From positions 1 through 6,899 of the forward strand of contig ONXZ01000127.1 in assembly GCA_900321905.1 (NCBI GenBank): 6,899 nucleotides of DNA. The letters run 5' to 3'. The notes under the pieces were generated by a model that was given only the letters and a program-made list of their open reading frames with translations, did not search any database and had not been told where the DNA came from. The position numbers and the translations under genes were made by a program. The stretch comes from an uncultured Eubacteriales bacterium. Lineage in GTDB: Bacteria > Bacillota > Clostridia > Oscillospirales > Acutalibacteraceae. Shown piece by piece: positions 1 through 6,777 of this stretch. Every line of letters begins with the position of its first letter. Positions within the stretch are counted from its first letter, which is position 1.

Positions 1-293
1 AAATGAACGAAATCCTTGAAGTTATGGAGCCTGTGCGTTCACTCAGCGTTATTACAGATGAAAACAGCGAAGAAGCCGATATTCCTGTTGATGACACTGA
101 TAAACTGTTTGACAGCCTGAGTATAAGCGAGGCTATGGCAAAACTGTGTTCTGAAGAACAGACGATAATCAGACTACGCTATTTTGAGGGTAAAACTCAG
201 TCTGAAACTGCTGCCAATCTTGGCATATCGCAAGTGCAGGTATCACGCAAAGAGCGTGCTATTCTGTTAAAACTAAAAGAATTAATGAAATAA
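1..293 (+). CDS. Sporulation-type RNA polymerase sigma factor (SigF/SigG family), C-terminal part, cut by window edge
   Basis: This is the last ~96 residues of a sigma-70 family protein. The reading frame is open to the left edge, so the ATG at position 3 is most likely an internal Met rather than the start; full-length SigF/SigG proteins are roughly 230-260 residues. Counting from that Met, residues ~40-96 form sigma region 4, which binds the -35 element. The core is an I-I-R-L-R-Y-F-E-G-K-T-Q stretch, followed by a helix-turn-helix containing LGISQVQVSR. The G-K-T-Q and GISQ-x-QVSR signatures are typical of the SigB/SigF/SigG group. From memory, QVQVSR is closer to SigF and QAQVSR to SigG, so forespore SigF is slightly favoured but not proven. 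The usual SR-L-E is SR-K-E here. The gene ends directly in a hairpin terminator, so it is the last gene of its operon. Confidence 0.85.
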   Translation, partial: MNEILEVMEPVRSLSVITDENSEEADIPVDDTDKLFDSLSISEAMAKLCSEEQTIIRLRYFEGKTQSETAANLGISQVQVSRKERAILLKLKELMK

Positions 294-322
294 GAGGACT
301 GCCGAGCAGTCCTCTTAATTTA
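291..322. terminator. Bidirectional hairpin terminator between convergent genes
   Basis: A perfect 12-bp inverted repeat (291-302 with 306-317) closes a 3-base loop (CGA). It overlaps the stop codon of the sigma factor gene. On the plus strand it is followed by AATTTA. On the minus strand the stem comes just after the lipoprotein stop codon (320-322) and is followed by a T-rich ATTTCATTAATTC. The U tracts are weak on both sides, but stem length and position between two converging genes fit a shared terminator. Confidence 0.8.
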
Positions 323-922
323 TGCCTCAAAGTTATCTGATATAAACTCTATTGCGTCATTGTAACTAAAGTTTTCAAAGGTTATCTTTGCAATTCTGCC
401 TTTATCAACAAAAGCAAAAATTACTTTATTTTTCTTATTTTTGATGTCTTTAACAGAAACCGCCTCAAACTCTTTTTCACCAATGACTTTTGACTTTTCA
501 ATCTTACAAGTTTTGTTTTCGTCAGATTTACTGTTTTTCTTAACCCAGTCTGAAGTAGTTGTGAGTTTTGTGTCCTCTACGGTGATATACATTGCTTTAC
601 GCTTTTTACTTTTTCCGTCTGTGTCTTTAGCAATATAGTATTCGTATGTCGGGACATCTGTTGAATCGGGGGTCAATACAATGTCGCCGAAATCCTGGCG
701 GTTGTATCCTGATGGTACATAAACCCTGAACCCGAGTGATTTATTAACATAAGTATCGCCTCTAAGACGTCCTGGCTCAATAACGCTGTCAGAATTTTTT
801 GCAACAGTTGTTGTTTCAACTGCGGTAGTAGAGCCGTCGTCAGTCTTGCTATCTTTGCCGCAACCTGCAAAAAACGTAAGGCAAAGAACAACCGCTGTTA
901 GAATTATAAGTAATTTTTTCAT
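320..922 (-). CDS. Putative extracytoplasmic lipoprotein, function unknown
   Basis: The protein has 200 residues. Residues 1-20 are a lipoprotein signal peptide (MKK, hydrophobic core, lipobox F-A-G-C) with the lipidated Cys at 21, so it should be anchored on the outer face of the membrane. Residues 22-~50 are a Ser/Thr/Asp-rich linker. Residues ~55-200 look like one globular domain beginning with GDTYVNKSLGFRVYVPSGY. This resembles the 'Y-x-N-x-x-LG...P-x-G-[WY]' opening seen in many uncharacterised clostridial surface proteins, a family-level impression from memory. No catalytic motif is visible. The start is supported by GAGGT at 929-933, six bases upstream. It lies only 19 bases after the zinc-ribbon gene on the same strand and is probably cotranscribed with it. 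I cannot name a substrate or partner. Confidence 0.75.
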   Translation of the reverse strand: MKKLLIILTAVVLCLTFFAGCGKDSKTDDGSTTAVETTTVAKNSDSVIEPGRLRGDTYVNKSLGFRVYVPSGYNRQDFGDIVLTPDSTDVPTYEYYIAKDTDGKSKKRKAMYITVEDTKLTTTSDWVKKNSKSDENKTCKIEKSKVIGEKEFEAVSVKDIKNKKNKVIFAFVDKGRIAKITFENFSYNDAIEFISDNFEA

Positions 923-941
923 ACGCTTACCTCATATAATA

Positions 942-1232
942 TTATACTTCAAACTTGTCAAGTTCTTTAAAGTCGAAGTTGCCGATAGACAGTTTTTCGC
1001 CTTTTTTGAATGTTTTGGCTTTAGTTTCGTCCACGCCAAAGACTGACGCGCACGACGGACAGACAAGAAAGTAAACATTACCGTTTTTTACAAATGGGAA
1101 GTCAGATTGAATACGCTTTTCTCCGTTAGAAAAAAGTGCCATTTTTACTTTGTTATTGCAATTTGGGCAGGTGAGTTCGGTCGTTTCACCGCTTGACTTT
1201 ATTTTTTTGTCGTTGCCGATTCTGTATTCCAT
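942..1232 (-). CDS. Small zinc-ribbon protein, function unknown
   Basis: The protein has 96 residues, with no signal peptide or membrane segment, so it should be cytoplasmic. Two Cys pairs are visible: C-P-N-C at 22-25 and C-P-S-C at 58-61. They are 32 residues apart, as expected for a four-Cys zinc ribbon (zinc binding is inferred). The segment between them (GEKRIQSDFPFVKNGNVYFLVC) looks like beta strands. The C-terminal ~30 residues are Lys-rich and may pack against the ribbon. The start is supported by GAGGTG at 1238-1243, five bases upstream. It is the first gene of a likely two-gene operon with the lipoprotein gene. Zinc ribbons occur in transcription, translation and redox proteins; nothing here decides between these. 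Confidence 0.75.
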   Translation of the reverse strand: MEYRIGNDKKIKSSGETTELTCPNCNNKVKMALFSNGEKRIQSDFPFVKNGNVYFLVCPSCASVFGVDETKAKTFKKGEKLSIGNFDFKELDKFEV

Positions 1233-1235
1233 AAT
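1207..1235 (+). promoter_or_regulatory. Possible sigma-A promoter of the divergent hydrolase gene
   Basis: -35 TTGTCG (1207-1212), a 17-base spacer and -10 CATAAT (1230-1235) lie just upstream of the hydrolase reading frame. The -10 overlaps the start codon of the zinc-ribbon gene on the other strand. The predicted transcript would start near 1242, so the leader before the ATG at 1250 would be very short. Confidence 0.35.
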
Positions 1236-1249
1236 TACACCTCATAAAT

Positions 1250-1278
1250 ATGATACTACACTTTAAGGTTGTGTTCAA
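1250..1278 (-). promoter_or_regulatory. Predicted sigma-A promoter of the zinc-ribbon/lipoprotein operon
   Basis: On the minus strand, -35 TTGAAC (1273-1278) is followed by a 17-base spacer and -10 TATCAT (1250-1255). The predicted start of transcription is near 1243, giving a leader of only about 11 bases that begins at the ribosome binding site. The -10 box covers the first codon of the divergent hydrolase reading frame. Prediction by eye only. Confidence 0.5.
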
Positions 1279-2400
1279 GATTAAAAAAATAATTATTTTG
1301 CCATTATTATTAACGTTGGTTTTGTGTTCCTGCTCGCATAGCGCCACGCTGACACCTGATGAAAGCATAAGCGAAATTGCTTCAGCAGATAAAACAAACT
1401 ATGTCAGGGATGTTTGGTTTACGTATTATGAACTATCCGCAATGATTAAAGACAAGAGTGAGGAAGAGTTCAGCAGTAGTATTGACGCTGCATTTAAAAG
1501 AGTCAGCGATATGGGTTTTAACACCGTTACCGTTCAGGTCAGACCTTATGCAGACGCATTTTATCGCTCTTCGTACTTTCCGACAAGCGAGTATGCAGTT
1601 AAAAAACAGGGTGACAGTCTTTCTTACGACCCGCTTTTGATTATGTGCGAAACCGCTAATAAGTATGACTTGCAAATTGAAGCATGGGTTAACCCTTACC
1701 GTGTAAGCGTCAAAAAGGACATTAGTACACTCAGCAATAAAAGCGTTGCTTTTAAGTGGTATAAAAACAAAGACAAAAAGAGCAATGTTTATTTATGTAG
1801 TAGTGGAATTTACTTCAATCCTGCAAGCGATGATGTTACAAATCTGATTGCAGACGGCGTGCGTGAAATAGTAGAAAACTATGATGTTTCAGCCGTTCAT
1901 TTTGACGATTATTTTTATCCGTCAACTGACAAAAAGATAGATGAAACTGAATATAAATCATACTTGAAAAACGGCGGCAAAAGCAGCCTTGCCGACTTTA
2001 GGCGTGACAAGGTCAGTGATATGGTAAAGACTGTATACAGCACCGTAAAATCAGCAGATAGTAAAGTCCGTTTTGCTATATTTGCCCTCAGGTTTATTTT
2101 GGCTTTCGCAATGTGTATCAGCCGTTTATGTTCACCGTAAAAAAGTGGATTTCGTTTACGAATATAGATTTATATGTCGGCCTGCCGCTTTACAAATCCG
2201 GCAAGCCTGACAAGTATGCTGCTCAGGAAGATAAAAGCATTATTAATGAGTTTGTAAATAATGATAATATAATCTCTCGGCAGATAACTTACCTGTCAAA
2301 ACTTGATGAAGTAAAAGGATTTTACATATTTTCATACAGTTCGCTGTCCGACGCCAAGTGCAAAGCAGAAGTTGAAAATATGCTTAAAGTGATGAAATAA
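1250..2400 (+). pseudogene. GH10-like glycosyl hydrolase lipoprotein (YngK/DigH type), broken by an internal deletion with frameshift
   Basis: The family (GHL10, formerly DUF187) includes Bacillus YngK and E. coli DigH; DigH cleaves denuded peptidoglycan glycans. The first piece (1250-2140) has a hydrophobic N-terminus with possible lipobox L-C-S-C at 25-28. It then shows the family motifs VQVRPYADAFY (95-105), EAWVNPYR (144-151) and HFDDYFYP (217-224). After V-R-F-A-I (273-277, to base 2080) the frame is lost. From base 2077 the neighbouring frame reads YICPQVYFGFRN, then TVKKWI and DLYVGLPLYK, ending at the stop at 2398-2400. Homologues have about 25 more residues between these two parts, beginning with an SP-x-G motif. 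A deletion of length 3n+1 explains both the gap and the shift. No ribosome binding site precedes the GTG at 2113, so the second piece is not a separate gene. The start is uncertain: ATG 1250 lacks a Shine-Dalgarno sequence, and GTG 1271 has AAGG too close. Confidence 0.8.
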
Positions 2401-3676
2401 CACAGTCATTTTCTATATCAACACTTTTAACTGTAACACAGATTTCTTTGCCGATTATATCATTTTCGCTTTGCAGTCTGACCGGGATATAGTTTTTTGT
2501 GTATCCTTGAAAAACGCCTGGTGCAACCATATTTTCAAACAGCACGGAAACTTCTTTGCCGATTAGCGTTTTAAGGTAGTCAAAACGTATTTTATCTGCA
2601 AGGCTAATCATCGTTTCAGCGCGTTTTTCTTTAATATGCTTTGGCACATTGTCGCCGCGCTTTGAAGCAACCGTGCCTTTTCGCTCTGAGTAGGGGAAGG
2701 TGTGTATTTTCTGAAAACCGATTGACCTTACAAATTCAAGCGAGTCGGCAAAATCTTCCTCGGTTTCATCGTGAAAGCCAACCATAACATCTGTAGTCAG
2801 CGTGCAGTCGTCAAAAGTATCGTTAAGTTTATTGCAAAGTATACGGTACTCGTCAGCGGTGTAGTGTCTGTTCATATTTTTTAGCGTTCTGTTGCATCCG
2901 CTCTGTAGTGAAATATGAAACTGCGAGCAGAACTTTTCAATTTTGGCAAGTCCTTCAATAACATCATCTGTGATATGGTCAGGTTCGAGCGAGCCGAGCC
3001 TCACACGCAGAATGTTGTCATCGTCAGCACAAATGCGAACTGCGTCAACAAGATTGAAATCACAGTCTTTACCGTATGCTGACAGGTTAATGCCGACAAG
3101 CACTATTTCTTTTATTCCGTTTTCACCGAGTGTTTTAACCTCGCTTTTCAGGCTTTCAAGCGACTTTGAGCGAACTCTGCCGCGCGATGTAGGTATAATA
3201 CAGTATGAACAAAAGCGGTCGCAGCCGTCCTCAATTTTAACAAACGCGCGTATACGCTCTGAAAAATGGGCGATATTGCAGTCTTTAAACTTGTCGCCTT
3301 TCTGGTGTTTGTCAATCCTTACTATTCTGTTGTGACTGGTGCTGTGCTTATTGATGAGGTCAAGTATTTCATCATTACTCTTGTTTGTCAGCACAATATC
3401 GGCTTGTTTAAGTTCCTGTGCCTGCTCAGGGAACGCCTGCGGCATACAGCCTGTCAGTATTACTACCGAGTCAGGGTGCTTGCGTTTGAACTTACGTACA
3501 TTTTGCCGCGTCTTTTGGTCTGCGGTTGCAGTAACGGTGCAGGAATTGATTATATAGTAGTCCGCTTCTTCGTTTGGTGACACTATCTCAAAACCTGCTT
3601 TTGACAGAACTTCCGCCATATATTCAGTTTCATACTGATTGACTTTGCAGCCAAGTGTGTAAAATGCCGCTTTCAT
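2384..3676 (-). CDS. mtaB: tRNA (N6-L-threonylcarbamoyladenosine(37)-C2)-methylthiotransferase MtaB
   Basis: This radical-SAM enzyme converts t6A to ms2t6A at position 37 of tRNAs reading ANN codons, using S-adenosylmethionine and two iron-sulfur clusters in the cytoplasm. The protein has 430 residues, normal for the family. Residues 1-~100 are the methylthiotransferase N-domain with cluster ligands C10 (LGCKVNQYETE), C46 (NSCTVT) and C77 (TGCMPQ). Residues ~140-360 are the radical-SAM core with CxxxCxxC at C152, C156 and C159 (EDGCDRFCSYCIIPTSRGRVRS). Residues ~368-430 fit a TRAM RNA-binding domain. The opening MKAAFYTLGCKVNQYETE is characteristic of MtaB rather than MiaB or RimO. The start has GAGGT at 3682-3686, five bases upstream. 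Its last 17 bases overlap the end of the convergent hydrolase pseudogene, and no terminator hairpin is evident after its stop. Confidence 0.93.
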   Translation of the reverse strand: MKAAFYTLGCKVNQYETEYMAEVLSKAGFEIVSPNEEADYYIINSCTVTATADQKTRQNVRKFKRKHPDSVVILTGCMPQAFPEQAQELKQADIVLTNKSNDEILDLINKHSTSHNRIVRIDKHQKGDKFKDCNIAHFSERIRAFVKIEDGCDRFCSYCIIPTSRGRVRSKSLESLKSEVKTLGENGIKEIVLVGINLSAYGKDCDFNLVDAVRICADDDNILRVRLGSLEPDHITDDVIEGLAKIEKFCSQFHISLQSGCNRTLKNMNRHYTADEYRILCNKLNDTFDDCTLTTDVMVGFHDETEEDFADSLEFVRSIGFQKIHTFPYSERKGTVASKRGDNVPKHIKEKRAETMISLADKIRFDYLKTLIGKEVSVLFENMVAPGVFQGYTKNYIPVRLQSENDIIGKEICVTVKSVDIENDCVISSL

Positions 3677-3702
3677 ATTATACCTCGCTTGTGATTTACT
3701 GT

Positions 3703-3731
3703 ATTATACCAAATTAGTTGAATTAATACAA
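3703..3731 (-). promoter_or_regulatory. Predicted sigma-A promoter of mtaB
   Basis: On the minus strand, -35 TTGTAT (3726-3731), a 17-base spacer and a perfect -10 TATAAT (3703-3708) preceded by GG. The leader would be about 20 bases and carries GAGGT. The -35 is weak; the -10 and spacing are good. Confidence 0.6.
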
Positions 3732-3748
3732 CATCAAATGAATATAAA
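3718..3748 (+). promoter_or_regulatory. Weak candidate promoter of the carboxypeptidase gene
   Basis: TTGAAT (3718-3723) and TATAAA (3743-3748) are separated by 19 bases, longer than the optimal 17. They interleave with the mtaB promoter in the short divergent gap. This is the best housekeeping-type match I see by eye; a different sigma factor could be used instead. Confidence 0.25.
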
Positions 3749-3753
3749 TAACT

Positions 3754-3759
3754 GGTGAT
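3754..3759 (+). promoter_or_regulatory. Unusual ribosome binding site deciding the carboxypeptidase start
   Basis: GGTGAT matches the downstream half of the extended Shine-Dalgarno consensus (AGGAGGTGATC) and ends four bases before ATG 3764. Two earlier in-frame start codons (GTG 3755, ATG 3758) fall inside or against this site, so ATG 3764 is the most likely start. It gives a standard signal peptide beginning MKKTII. Confidence 0.5.
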
Positions 3760-3763
3760 GATT

Positions 3764-4894
3764 ATGAAAAAAACTATTATTGCACTATTTTTATCCGTTA
3801 TATTAACGCTTACACCGTTTTGCGCATTTGCAAAGCAAGAAGATGAAGTCAAGGCAAAATCTGCCGTTTTGATGTGTATGGATACAGGCGATGTGATTTA
3901 CCAAAAAAATGAAAAAGAACATCTGTCGCCGGCGTCTGTCACAAAGATTATGACAATACTTCTTGTGCTTGAAGCACTTGACGGCGGCAAAATAAAACTT
4001 GATGACAAAGTGACCACTTCTGCAAATGCGGTAGAAATGGGCGGCTCGCAAATCTGGCTTGAACAGGGCGAAGTTATGACTGTTGACGAACTGCTCAAAG
4101 CAGTAGTAATTGCAAGTGCAAACGACGCCTGTACAGCGCTTGGAGAATATGTTGGCGGCTCATCGTCGGGATTTGTCAAAATGATGAACGAGAGAGCAAA
4201 AGAACTCGGCTGCAGTGACACGAATTTTGAAAACTGTAACGGTCTTGACGATACTGCGACTAACCACTATTCCTGTGCATACGACCTTGCGCTTATATCC
4301 CGTGAGGTTATGAAGCACAAAGAAATTGAAAAATACTCGACTGTATGGCTCGACTCTCTGCGCGGCGGCAAAACCGAACTTAATAATACTAATAAACTTG
4401 TAAACACTTATAACGGTATAACAGGACTTAAAACGGGTACAACTTCTAATGCGGGATTTTGCGTCAGCGCAACTGCAAGGCGTGACGGTATGAACTTAGT
4501 TGCTGTTGTACTTGGCAGCGACACGAGCGAGGACAGGTTTGAAACTGCGGCAAAACTGCTTGATAAAGGATTTGCTGAGTGTGAAATCATTAAACCGAAT
4601 ATTGACAAAAAGAAAATTAGTACCGTTAAGGTTAAAGGCGGCAAGGTAAAATCTTTAAAGCCGGTTGCCGCTTCGTCAGACAAGTTTCTTGTTAAAAAAG
4701 GAAGTCAAAATATAAACTACAAATATACCGTTGCCGACAAGGTGACCGCGCCTGTAAAAAAAGGCGACAATCTCGGTAAAATCAGCGTTATGAGCGACAA
4801 AGCAAAAATAGGAGAAATTGCGCTTGTTGCGCCTGAAAATGTGGACAAAATAGAACTTGCCTCTATATTTAGTGATATTTTAACAAAAATATAA
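3764..4894 (+). CDS. Serine-type D-alanyl-D-alanine carboxypeptidase (peptidase S11, DacF/PBP5-like)
   Basis: This enzyme removes the terminal D-Ala from peptidoglycan pentapeptides outside the cell. The protein has 376 residues from ATG 3764. Residues 1-~23 form a Sec signal peptide ending A-F-A before KQED. The three penicillin-binding active-site motifs are intact: S58-V-T-K61 (in SPASVTKIMT), S118-A-N120, and K223-T-G225 (in GLKTGTTSNAGFC). The S11 catalytic domain covers ~30-270, and a beta-rich PBP5-type C-domain covers ~275-360. The tail (DKIELASIFSDILTKI) could be a short amphipathic membrane anchor. Seven cysteines in the mature part (38, 123, 150, 158, 171, 233, 273) are many for an exported protein and fit an anaerobe. 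In B. subtilis dacF lies just upstream of spoIIA-sigF; here the gene is about 3.5 kb beyond a sigma-factor end, so a sporulation role is possible but unproven. No terminator hairpin follows it. Confidence 0.92.
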   Translation: MKKTIIALFLSVILTLTPFCAFAKQEDEVKAKSAVLMCMDTGDVIYQKNEKEHLSPASVTKIMTILLVLEALDGGKIKLDDKVTTSANAVEMGGSQIWLEQGEVMTVDELLKAVVIASANDACTALGEYVGGSSSGFVKMMNERAKELGCSDTNFENCNGLDDTATNHYSCAYDLALISREVMKHKEIEKYSTVWLDSLRGGKTELNNTNKLVNTYNGITGLKTGTTSNAGFCVSATARRDGMNLVAVVLGSDTSEDRFETAAKLLDKGFAECEIIKPNIDKKKISTVKVKGGKVKSLKPVAASSDKFLVKKGSQNINYKYTVADKVTAPVKKGDNLGKISVMSDKAKIGEIALVAPENVDKIELASIFSDILTKI

Positions 4895-4901
4895 ATATAT
4901 G

Positions 4902-4930
4902 TTGCTTTTTTAGTCGAATTGTAGTATCAT
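4902..4930 (+). promoter_or_regulatory. Predicted sigma-A promoter of pgi
   Basis: -35 TTGCTT (4902-4907), a 17-base spacer and -10 TATCAT (4925-4930). The leader would be about 37 bases. The 16 bases at 4920-4935 around the -10 are identical to those of the zinc-ribbon operon promoter. A short GAGC-AAC-GCTC inverted repeat (4945-4955) lies in the leader, too small to call a regulatory structure. Confidence 0.5.
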
Positions 4931-4973
4931 ATTTAAAAATTTCAGAGCAACGCTCGGAAAAAGAGGTTTAAAA

Positions 4974-6314
4974 ATGATTAAACTTAACACAAAATATTCT
5001 GAAAGTATTGTTTCATCAAACGATGTAGCAGCCATTGCGCCAAAGGCGGTAGACGCAATGCGCACACTGATGAACGGTACCGGTGAAGGTAACGACAAAC
5101 TTGGCTGGGTTACTCTTCCGACTGACTATGATAAAGACGAATTTGTGCGTATTAAAACGGCTGCTGATTATATCAGAAACAATGCGGATGTTCTTATTGT
5201 AATCGGTATTGGCGGCTCGTATCTCGGAGCAAGAGCAGTTATTGAAGCGATTAAATCGTCAAACTACAATTTACTTGCCAAAGACACACCGCAGATTTTC
5301 TATATCGGCAACTCAATTTCACCGCAGGAACTTAACGAGGTTGTTTCAATTTGCGAGGGCAAAGATATCTGCGTTAACGTTGTTTCAAAGAGCGGAACAA
5401 CTACTGAGCCAGCTATCGCGTTCAGAGTTTTCAGAGACATTGTAAACACCCGTTATTCTGCTGATGAAGCCAAAAAACGCATTTTCTGCACAACTGATAA
5501 GAAAATAGGCACCCTTAAAGCGCTTGCAGATGAAGAGGGTTATGAAACATTTGTTGTGCCTGACGATGTCGGTGGCAGATATTCTGTGCTTACTGCTGTA
5601 GGACTACTTCCTATTGCTGTTGCAGGCATTGATATTGACGCACTTATGGCAGGCGCAAGAAAAGCGCAAAACGAACTCACAAGCGAAGATATTAACGAAA
5701 ACGACTGTCTTAAGTATGCCGCTTTAAGAAACTGTTTTTATAACGTTGGCAAAAAAATGGAATGTTTTGTTTCATATGAGCCGAGTATGGCTATGTTTAA
5801 CGAGTGGCTCAAGCAACTTTTCGGCGAGAGCGAAGGTAAGGACGGCAAGGGTCTTTTCCCGGTTGCCTGTGTATTTTCTACCGACCTTCACTCACTTGGT
5901 CAGTTCATTCAGGAGTCAGGCGCAAACACTATGTTTGAAACCGTAGTTAACATCAAGACGCCTCAGAGTGATTACGTAATCAAGGCACAGGCAAACGATG
6001 ACGACGGACTCAACTACCTTGCAGGCAGAAAAATGAGTTTTGTTAACGACAAGGCAAGACTCGGCACACTTCTCGCACACACAGACGGAGGAGTAGGCAA
6101 CCTCATTATTGAAGTTGAAAAAATTGACGAGGAAAACCTTGGTTATCTCATTTATTTCTTTGAAAAGGCTTGCGCTATTTCGGGTTATATTCTTGGCGTA
6201 AATCCGTTCAATCAGCCGGGTGTAGAGAGTTATAAAAAGAACATGTTTGCACTCCTCGGCAAACCGGGTTACGAAAGTGAGAAGAAAACTCTTGAAAACA
6301 GACTCGGTTTATGA
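4974..6314 (+). CDS. pgi: Glucose-6-phosphate isomerase
   Basis: Pgi interconverts glucose 6-phosphate and fructose 6-phosphate in glycolysis and gluconeogenesis, in the cytoplasm. The protein has 446 residues, the normal size of the short Bacillota form. Visible motifs are [11 protein letters not shown] (77-87) and the phosphate-binding [11 protein letters not shown] (137-147) of the first SIS domain. The second SIS domain carries [14 protein letters not shown] (200-213), [10 protein letters not shown] (280-289) with E285 as the likely catalytic base, and STDLHSLGQ with H306. The C-terminal signature G-x4[13 protein letters not shown] (404-422) carries the active-site Lys at 421 or 422. No residue appears missing and the frame is clean. 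The start has AAGAGG (4961-4966), seven bases upstream. It sits 79 bases after the carboxypeptidase gene with its own predicted promoter, so it is probably transcribed independently, perhaps with read-through. Confidence 0.97.
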   Translation: MIKLNTKYSESIVSSNDVAAIAPKAVDAMRTLMNGTGEGNDKLGWVTLPTDYDKDEFVRIKTAADYIRNNADVLIVIGIGGSYLGARAVIEAIKSSNYNLLAKDTPQIFYIGNSISPQELNEVVSICEGKDICVNVVSKSGTTTEPAIAFRVFRDIVNTRYSADEAKKRIFCTTDKKIGTLKALADEEGYETFVVPDDVGGRYSVLTAVGLLPIAVAGIDIDALMAGARKAQNELTSEDINENDCLKYAALRNCFYNVGKKMECFVSYEPSMAMFNEWLKQLFGESEGKDGKGLFPVACVFSTDLHSLGQFIQESGANTMFETVVNIKTPQSDYVIKAQANDDDGLNYLAGRKMSFVNDKARLGTLLAHTDGGVGNLIIEVEKIDEENLGYLIYFFEKACAISGYILGVNPFNQPGVESYKKNMFALLGKPGYESEKKTLENRLGL

Positions 6315-6320
6315 TAGTAT
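6292..6320 (+). promoter_or_regulatory. Possible promoter of the small ATPase gene, inside the end of pgi
   Basis: -35 TTGAAA (6292-6297), a 17-base spacer and -10 TAGTAT (6315-6320). The spacer covers the last codons and stop of pgi. The -35 is good and the -10 moderate, so the ATPase gene could be expressed both from pgi read-through and from its own start. Confidence 0.35.
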
Positions 6321-6360
6321 ATAAGTGAAATAGTAAAGATCCATTTAGGAGGAATTAATA

Positions 6361-6777
6361 ATGATAAAACTTATTATCGGTAATAAAGGCGCCGGAAAGA
6401 CCAAAAGATTAATTGAGTTGGTTAACAACTGCGTTGAGAATTCAGACGGTAACGTTGTTTGTATCGAAAATGAACCAAAACTCACTTATGACGTATCTTC
6501 AAGAGCACGCCTTTTGGAAACCGATACATATGCTATCAGAGGTCACAAGGCTTTCTATGGCTTCCTCGCAGGTATATGTGCAGGTAACTACGATGTAACT
6601 GACATTCTTATCGACGCTACATTCAAGATTGTCGGCAGAGATTATGGCGAACTTCCTCAGTTCTTTGAGATGCTTTCAAATCTCAGCGAATCTTCAGACG
6701 TAGACTTCGTTTTCACAATCAGTTGTGATAAGGAAGATTTACCTGTTGAAATTTTCGACTACTGCGAAGAAATATAA
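6361..6777 (+). CDS. Small P-loop ATP-binding protein, function unknown
   Basis: The protein has 138 residues and no signal peptide, so it should be cytoplasmic. A Walker A motif G-N-K-G-A-G-K-T lies at 7-14, immediately after a first beta strand (MIKLII). A Walker B-like strand D-I-L-I-D ends at D85. The C-terminal part (DVDFVFTISCDKEDLP) looks like a further strand and loop of a reduced P-loop fold. From memory, close relatives with the same plan (GNVVCIE, KLTYDV, ARLL-x-TD, FYGFLAG) are widespread in Clostridia and are sometimes labelled 'twitching motility protein PilT'. It lacks the size and His/Asp boxes of PilT, so that name should not be carried over. A perfect AGGAGG (6347-6352) lies eight bases upstream of the ATG. 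It follows pgi by 46 bases on the same strand and precedes a strong terminator. The reaction and partner are unknown. Confidence 0.85.
   Translation: MIKLIIGNKGAGKTKRLIELVNNCVENSDGNVVCIENEPKLTYDVSSRARLLETDTYAIRGHKAFYGFLAGICAGNYDVTDILIDATFKIVGRDYGELPQFFEMLSNLSESSDVDFVFTISCDKEDLPVEIFDYCEEI

Noticed and set aside
935..961. Internal promoter for the lipoprotein gene: TTGACA (956-961) and TATAAT (941-946) on the minus strand
   Set aside because: The spacing is only 9 bases. TATAATATTATA at 935-946 is also self-complementary AT-rich sequence, so a box by chance is likely; read-through from the zinc-ribbon promoter explains expression.
1186..1368. 60-residue minus-strand open frame across the divergent gap
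   Set aside because: It overlaps the promoter region and two genes, with no ribosome binding site or recognisable content.
2113..2400. A separate small gene starting at GTG 2113
   Set aside because: No ribosome binding site precedes it, and its frame carries hydrolase homology upstream of the GTG (from 2077). It is the C-terminal piece of the broken gene.
2943..3580. Plus-strand open frames of 104-130 residues inside mtaB
   Set aside because: They lie antisense to a clearly conserved radical-SAM gene and their translations look like shadows, with no motifs and no good ribosome binding sites.
3686..3763. SigF- or SigG-type promoter before the carboxypeptidase gene
   Set aside because: I looked for GYATA/GNATR-like -35 boxes with matching -10 boxes and found no convincing pair at the right spacing.
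4931..4973. Riboswitch or attenuator in the pgi leader
   Set aside because: The leader is about 37 bases with only a 4-bp stem, too short for a known riboswitch.
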